Positions 10,281 through 19,889 of a stretch of 64,000 nucleotides of DNA are shown here, piece after piece. The stretch is from Bifidobacterium thermophilum. Lineage in GTDB: Bacteria > Actinomycetota > Actinomycetes > Actinomycetales > Bifidobacteriaceae. The stretch's first letter is position 1. Every line of letters starts with the position of its first letter. The translations under genes were made by a program, and so were the position numbers. The notes beneath the pieces were generated by a model, which saw only the letters and a program-made list of their open reading frames with translations, was not told where the DNA came from and ran no database searches. Where the stretch lies: assembly GCA_000741495.1 (NCBI GenBank), contig JGZV01000001.1:248001-312000 (forward strand). Direction: 5' to 3'.

Positions 10281-11063
10281 TCACACCATGAAACTTAGGT
10301 CGGGAATATCCGTAAGGAACATGTGCCCGGGCGCGTGCGTAATTGCGAACGACGGTTTCGACGCCATCACCGCCGCCTGCGGGGTCACCCCGCACGCCCA
10401 GAACACGGGGATGTCGCCGTCCTTCATAATCGGCGGGTCCCCATAATCGGGGTGCTTCAGGTCCGTGATCCCGATGCCTTCGGGCTCGCCCACCCACACG
10501 GGCGCCCCGTGAACGCTCGGATAGTAGCCAGAGATCCGCACGGCGTCCGCGATCCGGTCCGGTTGGATGCCGCGCATCGACACCACCATCGTCGAACTGA
10601 ACCGTCCCGCAGGTTTGCAGGCGATTGACGTGTCATACATCGGCACGTTACGTCCCGCCTCGATATGATGCACCGGAATACCGGCCTCCATCAACGGGAA
10701 TTCGAAGGTGAAACTGCATCCAATCAGGAAGGTGACCAAATCGTCATGCTGTGCCCAGATATCGGTGATGTCGCTGCACGTGTCCACCAGCTCGCCGTGC
10801 TCCCAGACGCGGTACAGCGGGATATCCGTGCGGATGTCACTGCCGGCGGCAATCGAGGGCTTGGGATTGCCGGGATCAAGGACTTCAAGGATCGGGCAGG
10901 GCTTGGGGTTGCGCTGGGTGAACAGCAGGAAATCGAACGCATATTCGCGCGGCAACGCGATCATATTCGCCTGGGCGAAACCGCGGGCGATGCCGCAGGT
11001 CGGGCGCACCACGCCGTGGCGGAACGCCTCACGCGCCTCTCGCGGCGTGGTGTCCGCACCCAA
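10281..11063 (-). CDS. DUF1445 protein (YcsI family, D-glutamate cyclase N-terminal-type)
   Basis: 260 aa from a TTG at 11063. Family blocks: [48 protein letters not shown] and a C-terminal [15 protein letters not shown]1445 is called putative hydro-lyase and is the N-terminal half of eukaryotic DGLUCY. In Bacillus subtilis ycsI sits with ycsF and kipIA, the same association as here. The TTG has no ribosome site. A strong GGAGG-TTCCT-ATG lies at 11125 but in another frame ([15 protein letters not shown]), so either a one-base error or frameshift lies near 11064-11075, or the short TTG form is real. First gene of the operon. Confidence 0.8.
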   Translation of the reverse strand: MGADTTPREAREAFRHGVVRPTCGIARGFAQANMIALPREYAFDFLLFTQRNPKPCPILEVLDPGNPKPSIAAGSDIRTDIPLYRVWEHGELVDTCSDITDIWAQHDDLVTFLIGCSFTFEFPLMEAGIPVHHIEAGRNVPMYDTSIACKPAGRFSSTMVVSMRGIQPDRIADAVRISGYYPSVHGAPVWVGEPEGIGITDLKHPDYGDPPIMKDGDIPVFWACGVTPQAAVMASKPSFAITHAPGHMFLTDIPDLSFMV

Positions 11064-11319
11064 CGCGGGTACATCGCCGTGCGCGCTTCTTCAATCGATG
11101 TGCCGAAGGATATCAACGAACCCATAGGAACCTCCCTTTCGCCCACACGCTAAGTTCGGCGCGTTAAACCCGGATTTCCGCAAACCACACGGAACATCAC
11201 CAAGCCGTGACCAACGGATTACGGGCATGCCCAATCCACGCGATCCATGAAATACTCCCGGAATATGGTGTGGCATGTCCGTGAAGGCGATACCGATACA
11301 ACAAAGCAGAGGAGACGAA

Positions 11320-12291
11320 ATGAGTGCAGTCGTACTCGGGGTAGGAAACGCATCCGTATTGTTCAAGGAACCAGGGAACGGTAACGCAGACGCCGTCACC
11401 ATCATCGACGCGCACGATGATTGCGCTTCGGCCTTCGATTTGAGCGTATTGCGCGGCGACGGGATCTTCGAGGCGACCACGGTCTACCGTGGATTCCCGG
11501 TATCCTTGGAGAACCATCTCAAGCGGCTCGCCCATTCCGCAGCGCTGGTGGACATGCCCGAGCCTGATATCGATGCGTTCATCGACGCCTGCCAAGAGGT
11601 GATCGACGCCTACGACGGGGTAGAGAAAGCGCCGATGCTGCGGATTCTTGTCTCGCGCGGACTCGACCCGGCCACCGGCATCGGCGCCGAGGCAAAGCAA
11701 TCAACCGGCGGCCCGCTGCTGCCCAGCGTGTGGATCTTCCTTGACGGCGAGGGGGCGGGGCACAGCATCGAGCCGATCACCATGACGACGCTCACCCGCG
11801 GATACCCGTCGGATATCACCGCGAAAGCGCCATGGCTGCTCAACGGCGCGAAAACACTGAGTTATGCGGTCAATCAGGCGATGCACCGGGAATGCGACCG
11901 TCGCGGGGTCGGCGACGCGGTCACCACCACAACCGACGGGTATACGTTGGAATGTCCCAACAGCAGCATCGTCGCACGGTACGGGGATACGTACGTCACG
12001 CCCGACCCGCGCATCGGCATCCTGAACGGCACATCGCAACGTGAACTGTTCGCGTGGGCGCTTGAGGAAGGCAAGCGGACCGCCTACCGCAAGCTTCCGG
12101 TAGACGAGCTGCGGGATGCGGATGCGTTGTATATGACGCACGGCGGTGGGGTGGTTCCGGTCAAGGAGCTGGACGGCAAGACGTATGCGGTGGATATGGA
12201 CGAGATCCGTGCGATGAACGAGGCTATCCACAGCGGGCGCACGCATGACGATGCGCTGACCATCGGGCCGAGCGGGGAATACGACGCGTAA
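11320..12291 (+). CDS. PLP-dependent class IV aminotransferase (BCAT/ADC lyase fold)
   Basis: 323 aa from ATG 11320 behind AGAGGAGACGAA; the frame is open 45 nt further upstream without a site. Fold-type IV features: RGDGIFEATTVYRG, the Schiff-base lysine in LLNGAKTLSYAVN, and TTTTDGYTLECPNSSIV. Members are branched-chain aminotransferases, D-amino acid aminotransferases or 4-amino-4-deoxychorismate lyases; sequence inspection cannot separate them. Divergent from the D-glutamate/oxoproline operon with about 195 nt between starts, so a D-amino acid aminotransferase role would fit but is inference. Stop lies 21 nt from the convergent dnaG stop. Confidence 0.82.
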   Translation: MSAVVLGVGNASVLFKEPGNGNADAVTIIDAHDDCASAFDLSVLRGDGIFEATTVYRGFPVSLENHLKRLAHSAALVDMPEPDIDAFIDACQEVIDAYDGVEKAPMLRILVSRGLDPATGIGAEAKQSTGGPLLPSVWIFLDGEGAGHSIEPITMTTLTRGYPSDITAKAPWLLNGAKTLSYAVNQAMHRECDRRGVGDAVTTTTDGYTLECPNSSIVARYGDTYVTPDPRIGILNGTSQRELFAWALEEGKRTAYRKLPVDELRDADALYMTHGGGVVPVKELDGKTYAVDMDEIRAMNEAIHSGRTHDDALTIGPSGEYDA

Positions 12292-12312
12292 GGAGCGTCG
12301 TTCTGCCCCAGG

Positions 12313-14421
12313 CTACCCGACCGTGTTGTTGTACACCTGCGCCTGAAGGTCCTTGCGCGCGGTTTCAAGCGTGGTGATGCTGCCGAGCAGCGCGATTTTC
12401 TCCTCGCCGTCCGGCAGCTGGGCCATACGGCGTCTGGCCGCGCCGATTCTGCGCATGTAACCGATATCAAGCAGACGAGCCAACAGTTCGGACGCATACT
12501 GGCGCTCCCCCTGGGTCGGCTCCCGCAGCTGGACATCGGCGACGCCGGGCGCTCCGGCGACACCGGCGCCTTGTCCCTCACCTGCACCAGGCGCCGACTG
12601 TTGGTTCGGCGGGGTCGGCAACGGCAACGGCATCACGGCAAGCTCGTCAATCACCGATTGGAGCATCGGGCCGCCCGCCTTGGTCAGATTGTGCATCCAC
12701 AAGCCTTGCGGGGTGTCATCCGTCGGTAATCCGCCGGCAGCCGCAATCGCCTGGAACAGCGTGCGGAACACCGGGGTCATGAAATTCGCCAGAGTCAATT
12801 GGGCGAACCATTCGCGGTCGATCGCACGCGGAATCTGGATGAGCGTCGCCATGAACTGCTGCTCGCAGATGAACACCGCGTCGTCGATGTGGAAATACGT
12901 CTGGTTGGCGGCATCGCGATGCTCAAGCTCCCGCCTGCGTGCCGGATTCGCGTACGGGGCATCGCGGTCAGCACGCTCCTCGATACGCACCTGCTGGCGT
13001 CGGCGGGGCGCGTAGGCGTCCTCGTCGCGCACGTTGTACTGCCGTCTGGCCTGTCTGACCTCGCGCTGCATGATATCAAGGTCGATGCCAATGCGCCGGG
13101 TCGCCTTGCGCGTGTACAAGTCAAGCAGCGAACGGTCGCGGATCTGCGCGATCAGCGGCGCGGCGGCCTTGACCGCCCCCCATCTGCCGGTGGCGTACTG
13201 GGTGTCGAAGCGATCGATTGCCGTGTCGATGACGAAATCGTAGAGCGGACGGGCGCTGTCGATCAGTGCGCGCACAGCCTCGTTGCCGCGCTGGATTCGC
13301 AGATCACACGGATCGAGATTGTCGTCGGCCACGGCGACGAAGGTCTGCGACAGGAATGAAGAATCCAACCCGAACGCGTGCAACGCGGCCTTCTGTCCAG
13401 CCGCGTCGCCGTCGAACGTGAAGACGACACGCGAACTGAGCGACTGCCCTTCGACCTTAAGCGGCCCGACCAGCTGGACGGCGCCCAACGAATCGTCCGC
13501 AATCAGACGACGGATGATTTTCGCGTGTTCCGCGCCGAACGCGGTGCCGCATGTGGCGACCGCCGTGTCGATACCCGCCAGATGACAGGCCATGACATCC
13601 GTATACCCTTCGACGATCACCGCCTGGCGGTGCTTCACAATCGATGATTTCGCCAAATCGATACCGTAGAGCACCTGCGTTTTACGGTACAGCTGCGTGT
13701 CTGGGGTGTTGATGTACTTGGCCGCAATCGTATCATCGTCATACAGTTTGCGCGCACCGAATCCGAGCGTGCGGCCGGTCGAATCGCGGATCGGCCATGT
13801 GGCCCGGCCGCGGAAATAGTCATAAATACCATGCTGGCCGCGACGGGCGAGTCCGGCATCCAGCATCTCCTGCTGGGTGAAGCCTTTGTCTGCCAAATGC
13901 CGCACGAGATTGTCCCAGCCTTGCGGGGCGTAGCCGCAGCCGAAACGCTCGCAATCGGCCTGGCTGAAATTGCGTCCGCCGAGCAGTTTGCGTGCGGCGA
14001 GCGCCTCCTTGCTCATGATCTGCGAGGTGAAGAAGCGTTGGGCTTCCTCGTTTGCTTCGAGTAGGCGTGCGCGTTTCGACCCGGCGTGCTCACCTTGGCG
14101 TGAACCTTGGTCGTAATGCAGTTCGATGTGGTATTTATCGGCGAGCAGTTCGACCGCTTCACGAAAGTCGATGTTCTCCTGCTGCTCCACGAAGCCGAAA
14201 ACGTCGCCGCCCAGACCGCAGCCAAAGCAGTGCCAGACGCCTAGGGACGGGCGGACGTTGAAACTCGGGGTTTTCTCGTCATGGAAGGGGCACAGGCCGA
14301 CATAGGTGCCGGTGCCCGAAGGCTTGAGCGTGACGGACGCGGATACGATATCGTACAGGTCCGCGGCGGCGCGCACCTTCTCAACGTCTTCTTTCTTAAT
14401 CATCCCGGGCATAAGTTCCAT
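12313..14421 (-). CDS. dnaG: DNA primase
   Basis: 702 aa. N-terminal CHC2 zinc ribbon (CPFHDEKTPSF ... HCFGCGLGGD), catalytic core with EGYTDVMACHLAG and the TOPRIM acidic motif VVFTFDGDAAGQKAA, and a C-terminal helicase-binding region with a Pro/Ala/Gly-rich linker (PTPPNQQSAPGAGEGQ). Makes RNA primers at the replication fork and for initiation. Start set at MELMPGMIKKEDVEKV; ATG at 14412 (MPGMIKKED) is an equally good choice. The upstream open frame to 14589 is not typical of the family. Follows dgt by 130 nt on the same strand, an arrangement common in actinobacteria. Confidence 0.95.
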   Translation of the reverse strand: MELMPGMIKKEDVEKVRAAADLYDIVSASVTLKPSGTGTYVGLCPFHDEKTPSFNVRPSLGVWHCFGCGLGGDVFGFVEQQENIDFREAVELLADKYHIELHYDQGSRQGEHAGSKRARLLEANEEAQRFFTSQIMSKEALAARKLLGGRNFSQADCERFGCGYAPQGWDNLVRHLADKGFTQQEMLDAGLARRGQHGIYDYFRGRATWPIRDSTGRTLGFGARKLYDDDTIAAKYINTPDTQLYRKTQVLYGIDLAKSSIVKHRQAVIVEGYTDVMACHLAGIDTAVATCGTAFGAEHAKIIRRLIADDSLGAVQLVGPLKVEGQSLSSRVVFTFDGDAAGQKAALHAFGLDSSFLSQTFVAVADDNLDPCDLRIQRGNEAVRALIDSARPLYDFVIDTAIDRFDTQYATGRWGAVKAAAPLIAQIRDRSLLDLYTRKATRRIGIDLDIMQREVRQARRQYNVRDEDAYAPRRRQQVRIEERADRDAPYANPARRRELEHRDAANQTYFHIDDAVFICEQQFMATLIQIPRAIDREWFAQLTLANFMTPVFRTLFQAIAAAGGLPTDDTPQGLWMHNLTKAGGPMLQSVIDELAVMPLPLPTPPNQQSAPGAGEGQGAGVAGAPGVADVQLREPTQGERQYASELLARLLDIGYMRRIGAARRRMAQLPDGEEKIALLGSITTLETARKDLQAQVYNNTVG

Positions 14422-14551
14422 GCTAACCCGAGGACTGTTCAGCGGCGTGCGCCGACAGAAAACAGCGTGCCGTGCGACCGCGATGTCGCACCGCAGGCAG
14501 ATACCGCTGGCGCCGGCAGACCGCCGCGACACCGCGTGTCCGAGTCGGCGC

Positions 14552-15850
14552 TCAGCACAGAATCGAATGCAAGGTCGCCGCCGAGCCATCCGTCAGGCTC
14601 GCCACCTGGTCAATGGCCACGCGCAACCGTTCACTGTCGTTCGACGCCTGCCGCCAGTCATCGAGGAACACCGTCTCCAGTGCGTCGCTCGGCCTCGGCG
14701 AATCGGCCATCAGCACATCCACCAGATCGGTGACGATCCGCTGCTCCTGCTCATGGAACGGCTCACGTTCGCGTGGCGCCATGACAAAATACACAGACAT
14801 CCCTTTGAGCGCCAGAATCTCGTAGCGAGTCCGGTCAGGCACCACCACCTGCGCCGCATACCGGGTCAAGGGGCCGGTACCGTACCGCTGCCGTGTCGCC
14901 GATTCCACTGAATCAGCAAACCGCCCGATCAACGCGCTAGTCATGTTCTTCAACTGCGCCAACGCCTGACGCGACCCGTCAAACCGCCCCGGTAACAGTT
15001 TCCCGTCACGCAACCTGAGCACCGCTGCCAGCAGCAGGTCAGGGTTCCACTGCCTCCCATACCAAACGCGCGCCGATTCGACCACCTGATCAATCACCCG
15101 ATTGTCCGCGAGCGCCACCGGATTCAACGTGCCCGTCGCAATCGCATCCTCGATATCGTGCACGCTGTACGCGATGTCATCCGACAAGTCCATGACCTGG
15201 CATTCCATCGGCGTGCACGACAAGGCCGACGCTTCGGACGTCCCCTGTTTGAGCCAGCGGAACACCGGCTCGTCATCCGGGTAGACGCCGAATTTCACGC
15301 TGCGCTCCCCCTTGGGGTGTGCGGCCGCCTCGCGAAGCGTCCACGGGTATTTCACCGCGGCGTCCAATGCCGCACGTGTCAAATTGACGCCGGCGGACCG
15401 GCCGTCAGGGTGAAACACTTTCGGCTCGAGTCGCGTCAACAGTCTCAAGGTTTGCGCGTTGCCTTCGAACCCACCGATGTCTTGTGCGATCGCCGCCAGC
15501 GCGCGTTCACCATTGTGCCCGAATGGCGGATGTCCCAGATCGTGCGCCAGACACGCGCAATCCACCACATCGGGGTCGCAGCCGAGCAGAGCGCCGATTT
15601 GCCGGCCGATCTGGGCGACCTCCAGCGTATGCGTCAACCGTGTGCGGGCGAAATCATCGGTACCGGCGACAAGAATCTGGCTTTTGCCGCCCAGACGGCG
15701 GAAGGCAGACGAGTGAATCAGACGCGCCCGGTCCCGCTGGAACGCGGTGCGCGACGGGGATTTCGGCGGTTCGGGCGCCCAACGTTCCTCATCCGCCGCG
15801 GTATACCCTTCAGCGGTCAAGACGCGCTCGCCGTCGGCTGTGGTCGTCAT
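14552..15850 (-). CDS. dgt: deoxyguanosinetriphosphate triphosphohydrolase-like protein
   Basis: 432 aa. HD-domain dNTPase: RRLGGKSQIL, TRLTHTLEVAQIGR, metal-binding HD in CLAHDLGHPPFGHNGE, and DLSDDIAYSVHDIEDA. Hydrolyses dGTP (or other dNTPs) to the nucleoside and triphosphate, tuning precursor pools; fits the dnaG neighbour. GAAAGGACGGGA before the ATG is a good ribosome site. Upstream alr ends 84 nt away on the same strand. Confidence 0.93.
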   Translation of the reverse strand: MTTTADGERVLTAEGYTAADEERWAPEPPKSPSRTAFQRDRARLIHSSAFRRLGGKSQILVAGTDDFARTRLTHTLEVAQIGRQIGALLGCDPDVVDCACLAHDLGHPPFGHNGERALAAIAQDIGGFEGNAQTLRLLTRLEPKVFHPDGRSAGVNLTRAALDAAVKYPWTLREAAAHPKGERSVKFGVYPDDEPVFRWLKQGTSEASALSCTPMECQVMDLSDDIAYSVHDIEDAIATGTLNPVALADNRVIDQVVESARVWYGRQWNPDLLLAAVLRLRDGKLLPGRFDGSRQALAQLKNMTSALIGRFADSVESATRQRYGTGPLTRYAAQVVVPDRTRYEILALKGMSVYFVMAPREREPFHEQEQRIVTDLVDVLMADSPRPSDALETVFLDDWRQASNDSERLRVAIDQVASLTDGSAATLHSILC

Positions 15851-15934
15851 TCCCGTCCTTTCTTATCGCCCCGCTCCCGGTTGTACCGTGTGCGGATGAT
15901 TGCACGCCATCCGCACACGGCCGGCGTATCAGGG

Positions 15935-17293
15935 CTACAGAATGCTCGCCGGATCGAGTTTCGCCAAATCCTCAGGCGGCAGCACCTCCGGCGCGTGCAG
16001 ATACAGGCGCGGGATGCGGTTGCGCAGGCAGGTGAAAATCTCGTAGCTGATGGTGTCCGCCGCGCGCGCCCAGTCGTCCGCGGTCGGCTCGGCGTAGTCC
16101 TCTCCCCTGCCCGGGCCGAACAGTTCGACAGTGTCGCCCTCATGGACGCCCATGTCGGCCGCGCTGCCGTGCAGGTCGAGGATGAACTGGTCCATGCACA
16201 CACGCCCGGAGACGCGCAACAGCTTCGGCCCTTGTTCGGTCATGACACGCACCGGGCCGCCAAGCTTGGTGACATGCTTGGCACCCTGCATATCGAATCC
16301 GGATGCGGAACGGTGGATGCCGTCAGCGTATCCGACCGGCACGATCGCGGTGCTCGTGGATTGCGGGGTCAGATAGGTGCGCCCGTAGGAGATGCCGTGA
16401 CCTGATTCCACGTCCTTGACGGTGCCGAGCTGCGCCTGCAGGGTCATCGCCGGCTTCAGACGGTAGGTTTGCGGCGTGCCCATGGCCGGGTCGGGCTCAT
16501 ACCCGTACAGGCCAACGCCCGGCCGGGTGAGTTCGAAATGGATCTGCGGGCGGTCGAGCGTGGCCGCGGTATTGGCCAGATGCCTGATTCTCGGGGCGAT
16601 ACCCGCTTCACGCATCCGCTGGGTGAACTCGTTGAACGTGGCGACCTGCTGATCGGTGGCATCCACGAATTCCGGCACGTCCGGCGAATCGGCGACCGCC
16701 AGATGGCTCCACTGCCCAACAATCTCGAAGACGCCTTCCTTGGCGAGCGGGACCAGCTTGTCCAGTGCCGCGCCGAAGCCCTGCGGAGTGAAGCCGTTGC
16801 GGCCGAACCCGGAATCGACTTTCACATGGACGCGCGCCGGACGCCCCACCTTGCGTGCGGCCGCGGCGAGCGCGTCGATGCCAGCGAGAGAGCCGACAGA
16901 AACGTCGATATCGTTGGCGATCAGTTCATCGAACGGGACCTGCGTGCCGTTGTACACCCACGTAAGAATGTGGCAACGGTCCGGGCCGATTCCGGCCTTG
17001 CGCAGCAGCAGCGCTTCATGCGATTGCGCGGTGCCGAGCCATGTGGCGCCTCCTGCGAGCGCGGCGAGGGCGGATGGAATCAACCCGTGCCCGTACGCAT
17101 CCGCCTTGACGACGCCCATCACCGCGGTGCCGGACTGCGGCCCGCCGACCACGGACACCAGATGCCGCATATTGTCACGCATCGCCGCGAGGTCGACGAT
17201 CGCCTGCGCGGGGTACTGGCGCAACGCGGCCTTATAATTTGCCTCGCCCTGCGCTGAGGAAAACTGCCATGCTGGTACTGCACTCAAAGTCAT
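15935..17293 (-). CDS. alr: alanine racemase
   Basis: 452 aa from ATG 17293. PLP lysine Lys63 in VVKADAYGHG, and the second catalytic base Tyr in VPVGYADGIHR; SGRVCMDQFILD is also typical. Makes D-alanine for peptidoglycan. The N-terminus carries about 25 residues ahead of the usual family start (QAIVDLAAMRDNMRHL), and there is no clear ribosome site at 17293, so the exact start is uncertain. An open frame extends to 17383. Divergent from the amino acid permease. Confidence 0.93.
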   Translation of the reverse strand: MTLSAVPAWQFSSAQGEANYKAALRQYPAQAIVDLAAMRDNMRHLVSVVGGPQSGTAVMGVVKADAYGHGLIPSALAALAGGATWLGTAQSHEALLLRKAGIGPDRCHILTWVYNGTQVPFDELIANDIDVSVGSLAGIDALAAAARKVGRPARVHVKVDSGFGRNGFTPQGFGAALDKLVPLAKEGVFEIVGQWSHLAVADSPDVPEFVDATDQQVATFNEFTQRMREAGIAPRIRHLANTAATLDRPQIHFELTRPGVGLYGYEPDPAMGTPQTYRLKPAMTLQAQLGTVKDVESGHGISYGRTYLTPQSTSTAIVPVGYADGIHRSASGFDMQGAKHVTKLGGPVRVMTEQGPKLLRVSGRVCMDQFILDLHGSAADMGVHEGDTVELFGPGRGEDYAEPTADDWARAADTISYEIFTCLRNRIPRLYLHAPEVLPPEDLAKLDPASIL

Positions 17294-17514
17294 GCTCCCA
17301 TTGTTGCGCAGGGAGGTAACATTCGCCGCACGCGTTTCCTCCCCGGCGGTTCCCTGTCCACATCGTGGAACCCTTCGCGTCATCGCCCCGGCGCGTCGGG
17401 CGCGACGGTTATAAAAGAGAAGGCAATGCGAATCATGGGGAATTCTGTTTCCCCGCCCCGATTCCGGATCATTCGTCGCGGCGCCTGTCCCGTCGCGTTA
17501 TCGGAAGAGAATTC

Positions 17515-19002
17515 ATGAACCTGCTACGTAAGAAATCCGTCGAAAGCATGGTCGCGCAGGCCACGCCGCTCAAACGGACGTTGAAAACCTTCGATTTGAC
17601 GATGCTCGGCATCGGCGCGATCATCGGCACCGGCATCTTCGTGCTCACCGGCAAGGGAGCGCTGACCGCCGGCCCGGCATTGTGCGTGTCCTTCCTGCTG
17701 GCCGCGGTGTGCTGCGGGTTCGCCGGCCTGTGCTACGCAGAATTCGCATCGATGGTGCCAGTCAGCGGTTCCGCCTACTCGTACGCGTATGTAGCGTTCG
17801 GCGAAATCATCGCCTTCATGATCGGCTGGGATCTGATTCTTGAATACGCACTCCAGGCGGCGACCGTCTCCGCCGGATGGAGCGGGTATTTCAACAAGCT
17901 CTTGGAAGGCTTCGGCATCCATCTGCCGGTCGAGCTGACCGCGGCATACGGTACTACGCCGGGGGTCACGACCTATTTCAACCTGCCCGGGTTCATCATC
18001 GTGCTGCTCATCACCTGGGTGCTGTCCATCGGCATCAACCAGACAAAACGTACGAACGACATCATGGTGATGATCAAACTCGCAATCATCGTGCTATTCA
18101 TCGTGTGCACGGTGTGGTATGTCAACCCGGCGAACTGGAAGCCGTTCTCCCCGTACGGCTGGTACACCTTCCAGCCGGGTTCGACCAAGCCGATGGGCAT
18201 CATTCCGGCGGCTTCAATCGTGTTCTTCAGCTTCATCGGATTTGACGCGGTCTCCTCGTCCGCAGAGGAAACGGTCGAACCGAATAAGACCCTGCCGCGC
18301 GGCATCCTGTATTCGCTGATCATCTCGACCGTGCTGTATGTCATCATGACGCTTATCATGACCGGCATCGTCAAATACCCTGAATTCGCGAAGTTCGTGG
18401 ACGCTCCGGTCGCCGGCGTGATCCTCGCCACCGGGCTCAACTGGCTCGCGTTCGTTGTCAATCTGGGCGCGCTGATCGGCATGACCACGGTGATGCTCGT
18501 CCAGCTGTACGGCCAGTCGCGCATCTGCTATGCGATGAGCCGTGACGGCCTGTTCCCGAAATTCTTCGGCGAGGTCAACAAGAAGTACCACACGCCGTTC
18601 AAGGGCACGTGGTTCTTCGGCATCCTGACGGCAATCGCCGGCGGATTCATCAATATCAACATCCTGTTCGAACTGGTGAATATCGGCACGCTGTCCGCGT
18701 TCATCATCGTGTCGGCGGGCGTGCTGTGGATGCGCAAGACCCAGCCGGACGCCCACCGCGGCTTCCGCGCCCCTGGTGTTCCGGTCACGCCGATCCTGGC
18801 GATTGTGTTCTGCTGCGTCCTCATCGCCGGCCTCAATTGGGAGACCTGGGTGCGGTTCGTGGTCTGGTTCGCGCTTGGCCTGATCGTGTATTTCGCTTAC
18901 GGGCGCAGGCATTCGAAGCTTGGCGCGGCGGACGGGAACGATTCAGTTACAGCCCCGGCGGCCGGGAACGACAGCGACAGTCTCGTAGCTTTCGAATCCT
19001 GA
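17515..19002 (+). CDS. APC superfamily amino acid permease
   Basis: 495 aa integral membrane protein with about 12 hydrophobic segments. N-terminal LTMLGIGAIIGTGIFVLTG is the APC/cationic amino acid transporter signature; GFDAVSSSAEETVEPNK is the conserved loop of the CAT/YfnA group. C-terminal ~30 residues are a hydrophilic tail. Start at ATG 17515 behind GGAAGAGA; the frame is open upstream without support. Likely imports amino acids (cationic or small neutral); substrate not determinable. Two hairpins follow the gene. Confidence 0.9.
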   Translation: MNLLRKKSVESMVAQATPLKRTLKTFDLTMLGIGAIIGTGIFVLTGKGALTAGPALCVSFLLAAVCCGFAGLCYAEFASMVPVSGSAYSYAYVAFGEIIAFMIGWDLILEYALQAATVSAGWSGYFNKLLEGFGIHLPVELTAAYGTTPGVTTYFNLPGFIIVLLITWVLSIGINQTKRTNDIMVMIKLAIIVLFIVCTVWYVNPANWKPFSPYGWYTFQPGSTKPMGIIPAASIVFFSFIGFDAVSSSAEETVEPNKTLPRGILYSLIISTVLYVIMTLIMTGIVKYPEFAKFVDAPVAGVILATGLNWLAFVVNLGALIGMTTVMLVQLYGQSRICYAMSRDGLFPKFFGEVNKKYHTPFKGTWFFGILTAIAGGFININILFELVNIGTLSAFIIVSAGVLWMRKTQPDAHRGFRAPGVPVTPILAIVFCCVLIAGLNWETWVRFVVWFALGLIVYFAYGRRHSKLGAADGNDSVTAPAAGNDSDSLVAFES

Positions 19003-19048
19003 GCATGGCGAGCGGGCGCTGAGCCCAGCGAGCCTCTCCGCAACACCG

Positions 19049-19084
19049 AATGCCGCTGATTGCTTCATCGCGATCGGCGGCATT
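19049..19084 (+). terminator. hairpin after amino acid permease
   Basis: Arms AATGCCGCTGAT and ATCGGCGGCATT pair over 12 bp (one G-U) around a 12-nt loop, 47 nt after the permease stop and followed by a mildly T-rich stretch. Likely terminator. Confidence 0.6.
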
Positions 19085-19103
19085 GCTTATTCAACGACGT
19101 CTC

Positions 19104-19149
19104 AACCTTCTGCCGACGCCGAGCGTGTCTTCTGCGTCGGCAGAAGGTT
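19104..19149. terminator. strong 16-bp hairpin
   Basis: AACCTTCTGCCGACGC (19104-19119) and its exact complement (19134-19149) around a 14-nt loop. Lies between the permease (+) and the convergent GNAT gene (-), so it probably ends transcription from one or both sides. Confidence 0.7.
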
Positions 19150-19251
19150 ATCAAGGCGACAGATGACACCAGTGCGCCGAATGCCGTGGTGACAGAGCCG
19201 CTGGCTGACGGCGGAACCGTACCAGCCGCCGGTCAGCCGTCTACCGGTCAC

Positions 19252-19767
19252 TCACCATTCGTGGCGCTGGTAGGCGATGCGCGTGGTGTCGGTCGGCCGG
19301 TCGATGAGCTGGATCAGCCCGCACCGTGTGAATCCGCAGCTTTCCAGTACATGCTGCATGATGAGATTATTCGGATGGGTGTCGATGCGCACATTGCCGT
19401 ACTTCTTGAGCGTCCATTCGAGGCATTCCCGCGCGGCATGACGAACCAGCCCCGAAGACGCGATGCGATGGATGGTCACGTACGTGTCATCGTCGAGCCA
19501 CTGGCCATCAATCGTCAGGTATGTCGGATCCTCACCGGTGCAGACCGCGAACTGGGCGAGGATGCGTTCATTCTCCCCGTTGCCGTCAACCAGCAGGATG
19601 CTGCGATGTTGCTTGATATCGTCTTCGACGACTTCCGGCCGCGGGAAGGTATGCCCCCATTGGGTGGGGTTCCCGTTGCGGGCCATCAGCTCACGGGCAC
19701 GCTCGTAGTTTTGCTCCATCACAGGAAAATCGCGCATGGTGGCGTGCCGAAATCGCCGTGCAACCAT
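19252..19767 (-). CDS. GNAT-family N-acetyltransferase
   Basis: 171 aa from ATG 19767 behind GAGGAGA. Acetyltransferase features: N-terminal FRHATMRDFPVMEQN, a central beta strand with YLTIDGQWLDDDTYVTIHRIAS, then GLVRHAARECLEWTLKKYGN as the acetyl-CoA-binding helix and HVLESCGFTRCGL at the C-terminal strand. The substrate cannot be predicted. Sits just downstream of luxS on the same strand, separated by the luxS terminator hairpin. Confidence 0.82.
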   Translation of the reverse strand: MVARRFRHATMRDFPVMEQNYERARELMARNGNPTQWGHTFPRPEVVEDDIKQHRSILLVDGNGENERILAQFAVCTGEDPTYLTIDGQWLDDDTYVTIHRIASSGLVRHAARECLEWTLKKYGNVRIDTHPNNLIMQHVLESCGFTRCGLIQLIDRPTDTTRIAYQRHEW

Positions 19768-19826
19768 AATCCGTCTCCTCGCCGTAGATAACCTGCTCCA
19801 CCCTACCACGGCACCGGTTATATGGC

Positions 19827-19862
19827 GGCGGGCCGCACCATCCTATGATGATGCGGCCCGCC
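19827..19862 (-). terminator. luxS terminator hairpin
   Basis: Perfect arms GGCGGGCCGC and GCGGCCCGCC, with further pairing inside (GATG/CATC), 27 nt after the luxS stop. GC-rich stem typical of this genome; no long T run. Confidence 0.75.
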
Positions 19863-19889
19863 GGCACATACTGTACGGAACGCCTCCGC

